From the NCBI RefSeq assembly GCF_019599505.1, contig NZ_RKLT01000002.1, forward strand, positions 496,001 through 560,000: a DNA stretch of 64,000 nt, written 5' to 3'. The notes under the pieces are model-generated. The model was not told the DNA's origin, ran no database searches, and saw only the letters and a list, made by a program, of their open reading frames with translations. Each line of letters opens with the position of its first letter. Positions within the stretch are counted from its first letter, which is position 1. This DNA is from Haloarcula nitratireducens (GTDB lineage Archaea > Halobacteriota > Halobacteria > Halobacteriales > Haloarculaceae). This document shows, in pieces, positions 60,907-64,000 of this stretch. The position numbers were made by a program, and so were the translations under genes.

Positions 60907-62559
60907 ATGGCTGACCCAAACGCGGTCGATACCGGCCGGCGTACCGTCCTCGCGGCGGCGCTCGCGGCCGCGCTTCCCGGTTCGGCGGTCGCCCGCGCCC
61001 ACAGCGCGACGGGGCTCGCGGCGGCGAGTGCGCCCGCCGTCGGATCCGAGAACGGTGACGTCTTCCCGCAGGGCGTCGCCAGCGGCGACCCGACGCCGAC
61101 GGGAGCGGTTCTCTGGACTCGTGTCGCGCCGGATGCCTACCGCGAGGGAACGGCGCTCACCGTGACCGTCGCCCGCGACGAGGGCCTCGCCGACACCGTC
61201 GGGTCGTGGCGCGTCCCCGCAGAACGCGTCGCCGGGCACGACAAGACGGTGAAAGTCGATCTGGACGGCGAACTCGACGCCGGCCGAGACTACTACTATC
61301 GGTTCGCCTACGACGGCGCGAGCAGTCCCGTCGGGCGATGTCGCACGCTCCCCGCGCCCGACGCCACCCCGGACCGGGTCGCCTTTGCGCTGTTGACCTG
61401 TCAGGACTACCGCAACGGTTACTACGGGGCGTACCACCACGTCGCGCAGGACGACGTGGACTTCCTCGTCCACCTGGGCGATTTCATCTACGAGCACGGC
61501 GGCGGCAGTTCTTACGACGGGCGTTCGCTCTCGCTACCCAGCGGCGAGGGCGTCGTGATGGATCTCGACGACTTCCGCTACCTCCACCGGACCTACCGCA
61601 CCGACCGATTTCTGCGGGAAGCGCTGGCCGCCCACCCCATCATCCAGACGTGGGACGACCACGAGATCGTGAACAACCGCTACTGGGACTACGAGGAAGA
61701 CCGTCCCTACGCCGGCGACGGCGACCATCCGCGCAACGACGATCCCGAGTTCATGACCCGACTGTTCGCCGACGGCATCCGAGCGTGGTGGGAGTACACG
61801 CCGACGCGCGTTCCTTACGACCCCGACGCCGACTCGCTGCTGGACCAGCTCGAACTGTGGCGCGGCTTCCGGTTCGGCGATCTCGTGGAACTGCTGGTGA
61901 CCGACGAACGGCTCTACCGCACCGCGCCGGCCGACGGCGCGCAGTTCGAGGCCGAAATCGGGTCCGCGGGCGGGGAGATATCCGAGACGATGCTCGGCGA
62001 GACACAGCGCGAGTGGTTCACCGGCAGGCTGGCCGAGAGCGGCGCGACGTGGACGGCGTGGGCGAACGAGGTACTGGCGATGGAGTTCGACCTCGACCTC
62101 GGTGGGGCGGCGCTGCAGAACGCCGACGCGTGGGACGCCTTCGCGGCCGAGCGCGACCTGCTTCTGGAGCGAGCGGCCGCGGGCGACGGCTCGTTCGTGG
62201 CGCTCACCGGCGACATGCACACGGCGCTCGCGGGCTACATCGAGGGCGCGGACCGCCGCTACGGCGTCGAGTTCATGACGCCCGCCGTGACCAGCGTGAA
62301 TCTGCGGGAGTTGCTGGAACTGCCCGACGAGGAGGGGGTTCGAGAGTTGCTGCAGGCTTACGTCCGGCAGTTCAACCCCCACGTCGAGTTCTTCGACAGC
62401 CACGACTGGGGGTACGCCACGGTCGAGTTCACGCCCGAGGACTGCACCTACAGCGCCTACGCCGTCGACAAGACCGACGACTCGGCGGACGCCGACCGCC
62501 GCCTGCTCGCTCGCTACCGCTGTCCGGCCGACGAGTACGCGCTGCAGCGGCAGGAGTAG
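60907..62559 (+). CDS. PhoD-type alkaline phosphatase/phosphodiesterase, Tat-exported
   Basis: A 550-residue enzyme. Residues 1-31 are a twin-arginine signal (VDTGRRTVLAAALAAALPGSAVA). An N-terminal fibronectin-like PhoD_N domain (GVASGDPTPTGAVLWTRVAP, about 50-140) precedes the metallophosphoesterase domain. The latter shows ALLTCQDYRNGYYGAYHHV, VHLGDFIYEHG, IIQTWDDHEIVNNRYWDYEED and ALTGDMHTALAGYI, which provide the Fe/Ca site, and the C-terminal cap (YSAYAVDK). It releases phosphate from extracellular esters. It is divergent from nadA. No Pho-box consensus is known for archaea to test, so phosphate control is unproven. Confidence 0.92.
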   Translation: MADPNAVDTGRRTVLAAALAAALPGSAVARAHSATGLAAASAPAVGSENGDVFPQGVASGDPTPTGAVLWTRVAPDAYREGTALTVTVARDEGLADTVGSWRVPAERVAGHDKTVKVDLDGELDAGRDYYYRFAYDGASSPVGRCRTLPAPDATPDRVAFALLTCQDYRNGYYGAYHHVAQDDVDFLVHLGDFIYEHGGGSSYDGRSLSLPSGEGVVMDLDDFRYLHRTYRTDRFLREALAAHPIIQTWDDHEIVNNRYWDYEEDRPYAGDGDHPRNDDPEFMTRLFADGIRAWWEYTPTRVPYDPDADSLLDQLELWRGFRFGDLVELLVTDERLYRTAPADGAQFEAEIGSAGGEISETMLGETQREWFTGRLAESGATWTAWANEVLAMEFDLDLGGAALQNADAWDAFAAERDLLLERAAAGDGSFVALTGDMHTALAGYIEGADRRYGVEFMTPAVTSVNLRELLELPDEEGVRELLQAYVRQFNPHVEFFDSHDWGYATVEFTPEDCTYSAYAVDKTDDSADADRRLLARYRCPADEYALQRQE

Positions 62560-62596
62560 CTGTATCCACAGCATCGTATCGGAATCGTGCGAACGT

Positions 62597-62618
62597 GAAC
62601 AGCCGGAAAGCCCCGAAC
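62597..62618 (+). repeat. Short motif gaac-agcc-ggaaag-cccc, copy 2
   Basis: gaacagccggaaagccccga matches the motif at 47055-47075 (aaacggctagaaagctcccg) and, on the opposite strand, at 62956-62979 (gaaacagccagaaagccccc). The consensus aac-ag-cc-r-gaaag-c-ccc suggests a short dispersed repeat next to the longer element. Confidence 0.6.
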
Positions 62619-62697
62619 CGTTCGAGTCGGGGGGCTTACTTCGCTCCTTGGCCCCCGGCCTGCGGTGCTTGCTGCGCCCGCCTTCCCCGAACGGCTC

Positions 62698-62816
62698 GCC
62701 CCTTTCATTCCCACCCGGTTCGGGAAGCCGACCATCCAATGCGAGTGAACTGAGCGGAATCTCCGATTCCACCGAGGGTCGGAAGACGCTCCGCGTCTTC
62801 CGGGACTGAAAGGGGC
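62698..62816 (-). repeat. Dispersed structured repeat, copy B (about 119 bp), inverted relative to copy A
   Basis: Starting gcccctttcattcccacc and ending actgaaaggggc, it is the reverse complement of copy A (47073-47189) over most of its length, including the block tccaatgcgagtgaactgag. It contains ggaagacgc-tcc-gcgtcttcc (62781-62801), a perfect nine-pair palindrome, and ggaatc-tcc-gattcc (62756-62770). Ends are near-inverted, as in a miniature mobile element. Confidence 0.85.
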
Positions 62817-62846
62817 CGTCATCGGGCGACGAGCCGCCCGCTTGCT

Positions 62847-62867
62847 CGGGAGACCTTCGGTCTCCCG
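62847..62867. repeat. Perfect nine-pair palindrome with TTC spacer
   Basis: cgggagacc-ttc-ggtctcccg follows copy B. It has the same design as the palindromes at 6404, 6431, 36403, 47115 and 62781. Confidence 0.75.
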
Positions 62868-62955
62868 GTGTCCGAGCGCGTTTACGTGGTCGTCTGCGCG
62901 ACCCCTATTCGAGCGAGCGCCGCGAGCGAGAATATATCACACAGCGACCGTGCTC

Positions 62956-62979
62956 GGTCGGGGGCTTTCTGGCTGTTTC
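62956..62979 (-). repeat. Short motif gaac-agcc-agaaag-cccc, copy 3 (opposite strand)
   Basis: Read on the minus strand, gaaacagccagaaagccccc matches the motif of copies at 47055 and 62597. It lies 84 nt before the hmgA start. Confidence 0.55.
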
Positions 62980-63062
62980 GTCGCTTACTTCTCACAGAGA
63001 AGTGCGAATCAGCGACGCTGGGCAAGAGCAACTGTTAGGACCCCGGCCCGCTACCGCCCTGT

Positions 63063-64000
63063 ATGACCGGCACCGACGCCGAGGCGCTCGCCGAGCGGGT
63101 CCGCGACGGCGAGTTGCGCCTCTACGAACTCGAAGAGCACGCCGACGCCGAGACCGCCGCCGCCGCCCGGCGACATCTCCTGGCCGAGGAGACGGGCGTC
63201 GATCTGGACGTGGTCGGCGAGTACGCCTTCGACGCCGCCGACGCCGAGCCGAACATCGAGAACATGGTCGGGGCCGCCCAGATCCCGATGGGCGTCGTCG
63301 GCCCGCTCCCCGTCGACGGCGGGGCCGCCGAGGGCGAGCACTACCTGCCGATGGCGACGACGGAGGGCGCGCTGCTGGCCTCCGTCAACCGCGGCGTCTC
63401 GACCATCCGTACGGCCGGCGGGGCGACCGCTCGCGTCCTCAAGTCGGGGATGACCCGCGCGCCGGTTTTCCGCGTCGAGGACGTGGCCGCGGCCGGCGAG
63501 GTGTCGGCGTGGGTCCGCGAACACGTCGGCGACCTCGCCGAGGCCGCCGAATCCACGACCGGCCACGGCGAACTGCAGGACGTGACGCCCTACGTCGTCG
63601 GCGACAACGTCTTTCTCAGGTTCTCCTACGACACGAAGGACGCGATGGGGATGAACATGGCCACCATCGCCACCGAGGCCGCCTGCGAGGTCGTCGAGCG
63701 CGAGACGCCCGCGGACCTCGTCGCGCTCTCGGGCAACCTCTGTTCCGATAAGAAGCCCGCGGCCATCAACTCCATCGAGGGGCGGGGCCGCACCGTCGCC
63801 GCCGACGTACTGATCCCCCACGAACAGGTCGAGGAGCGCCTCGATACGACCACGGAGGCCATCGTCGAGGCCAACACCCGAAAGAACCTCGTCGGGTCGG
63901 CGAAGGCCGGCGCGCTGGGGTTCAACGCCCACGCCGCCAACGTCGTCGCCGCGGCCTTCCTCGCGCTGGGACAGGACGCCGCGCAGGTCGTCGAGGGGAG
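63063..64000 (+). CDS. hmgA: Hydroxymethylglutaryl-CoA reductase (partial, runs off the window)
   Basis: The first 312 residues of a class I HMG-CoA reductase. After a helical start (TGTDAEALAERVRDGELRLYELEEH) come ENMVGAAQIPMGVVGPL (HMG/CoA loop), catalytic Glu in ATTEGALLASVNRG, RFSYDTKDAMGMNM, Lys in SGNLCSDKKPAAIN and Asp in LGQDAAQVVEG. It makes mevalonate for archaeal isoprenoid lipids and is the statin target. The ATG at 63063 is the first with family sequence; the frame is open to the window end. An aactgttagg box sits about 32 nt upstream. Confidence 0.95.
   Translation, partial: MTGTDAEALAERVRDGELRLYELEEHADAETAAAARRHLLAEETGVDLDVVGEYAFDAADAEPNIENMVGAAQIPMGVVGPLPVDGGAAEGEHYLPMATTEGALLASVNRGVSTIRTAGGATARVLKSGMTRAPVFRVEDVAAAGEVSAWVREHVGDLAEAAESTTGHGELQDVTPYVVGDNVFLRFSYDTKDAMGMNMATIATEAACEVVERETPADLVALSGNLCSDKKPAAINSIEGRGRTVAADVLIPHEQVEERLDTTTEAIVEANTRKNLVGSAKAGALGFNAHAANVVAAAFLALGQDAAQVVEG

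Larger units (their letters stand above)
62560..63062. other. 503-bp gene-free region packed with repeats
   Basis: No credible gene lies between the PhoD phosphatase and the HMG-CoA reductase genes. The interval contains motif gaacagccggaaagccccga (62597), an imperfect hairpin around 62607-62637, repeat copy B (62698-62816), a perfect nine-pair palindrome (62847-62867) and a motif copy on the opposite strand at 62956-62979. The final 60 bp should hold the hmgA promoter. Frames crossing it encode Arg/Pro-rich shadows. Confidence 0.65.

Noticed and set aside
61534..62772. Long minus-strand frame opposite phoD extending into repeat copy B
   Set aside because: Shadow of phoD codons; its N-terminus lies in the repeat, and no conserved motif is seen.
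47073..62816. Composite transposon bounded by the inverted repeats
   Set aside because: The enclosed 15.5 kb holds core genes (nad, herA, gpmI) with no transposase; the pair is more likely two independent copies.
62560..63062. Possible tRNA or structured RNA at 62600-62640
   Set aside because: A T-loop-like gttcgagtc is present but no cloverleaf, acceptor stem or anticodon arm can be made around it.

Overview
This is a GC-rich window from the chromosome of a halophilic archaeon (class Halobacteria). Predicted proteins are strongly acidic. Most starts sit about 25-30 nt downstream of an archaeal TATA-like box with no Shine-Dalgarno sequence. Several haloarchaeal signatures are present: aIF2-beta fused to a TRAM domain, a GuaA ATP-pyrophosphatase encoded apart from its glutaminase, HerA and NurA, class I HMG-CoA reductase, PspA with an acidic tail, and many short haloarchaeal membrane proteins. 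The genus cannot be fixed from the sequence. I see no rRNA, tRNA, CRISPR array, transposase, integrase or phage genes. This is mostly core chromosome with dense, short, often divergent transcription units.

Layout. 1-7.3 kb: a winged-helix regulator with a small membrane partner, a PurD-like ATP-grasp enzyme, a TIGR00300 (LOR/SDH) enzyme, a methyltransferase, an aldo/keto reductase and an SRAP/HMCES DNA-crosslink protein. 7.3-12.5 kb: aIF2-beta, a Tat-exported protein with a roughly 200-residue Asp/Lys tail, a CapA-like lipoprotein and a stand-alone fumarate reductase-type flavoprotein. 12.6-20.3 kb: a TIM-barrel isomerase, an orphan E1-alpha dehydrogenase subunit, a Kef-like antiporter with a divergent regulator, a type I IPP isomerase-like Nudix protein and a sensor kinase. 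20.2-29.6 kb: a quinone reductase, a MoaB-like protein with a long acidic N-terminus, an AKR, an MBL hydrolase, a PAS/GAF kinase and the pyrG-guaA-DUF operon. 29.4-40.1 kb: membrane proteins, a beta-propeller, an alpha/beta hydrolase, PspA, an SLC13 permease and thrS. 40.2-47.2 kb: UspA, a gamma-carbonic-anhydrase-like protein, a GCS2-like protein, a peroxiredoxin, a small zinc protein, the dgcN-dgcA D-glutamate pair and a Bax-inhibitor-like protein. 47.2-53.3 kb: the HerA/NurA repair locus and a Ca2+/cation antiporter. 53.5-64 kb: phosphoglycerate mutase, the NAD de novo operon nadA-nadB-nadC followed by kptA, a PhoD phosphatase and the start of HMG-CoA reductase.

The clearest linked functions are these. 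nadABC makes NAD, and the adjacent KptA consumes it during tRNA 2'-phosphate removal. PyrG and GuaA are amidotransferase steps of nucleotide synthesis in one overlapping operon. DgcN and DgcA form a compact D-glutamate catabolic unit. HerA and NurA are the end-resection pair, here split by two plus-strand genes.

The most notable observations are: a type I IPP isomerase-like protein that keeps all five metal ligands but has Ala in place of the catalytic Cys; a gamma-carbonic-anhydrase-like protein whose third zinc His is Asn; the D/K-repeat exported protein, with exact 78-bp and 42-bp periods; and a dispersed structured repeat of about 118 bp (two inverted copies 15.5 kb apart). That repeat is built from perfect palindromes with a GAA/GGA (TTC/TCC) spacer, a design also found inside the SRAP gene and at other sites.
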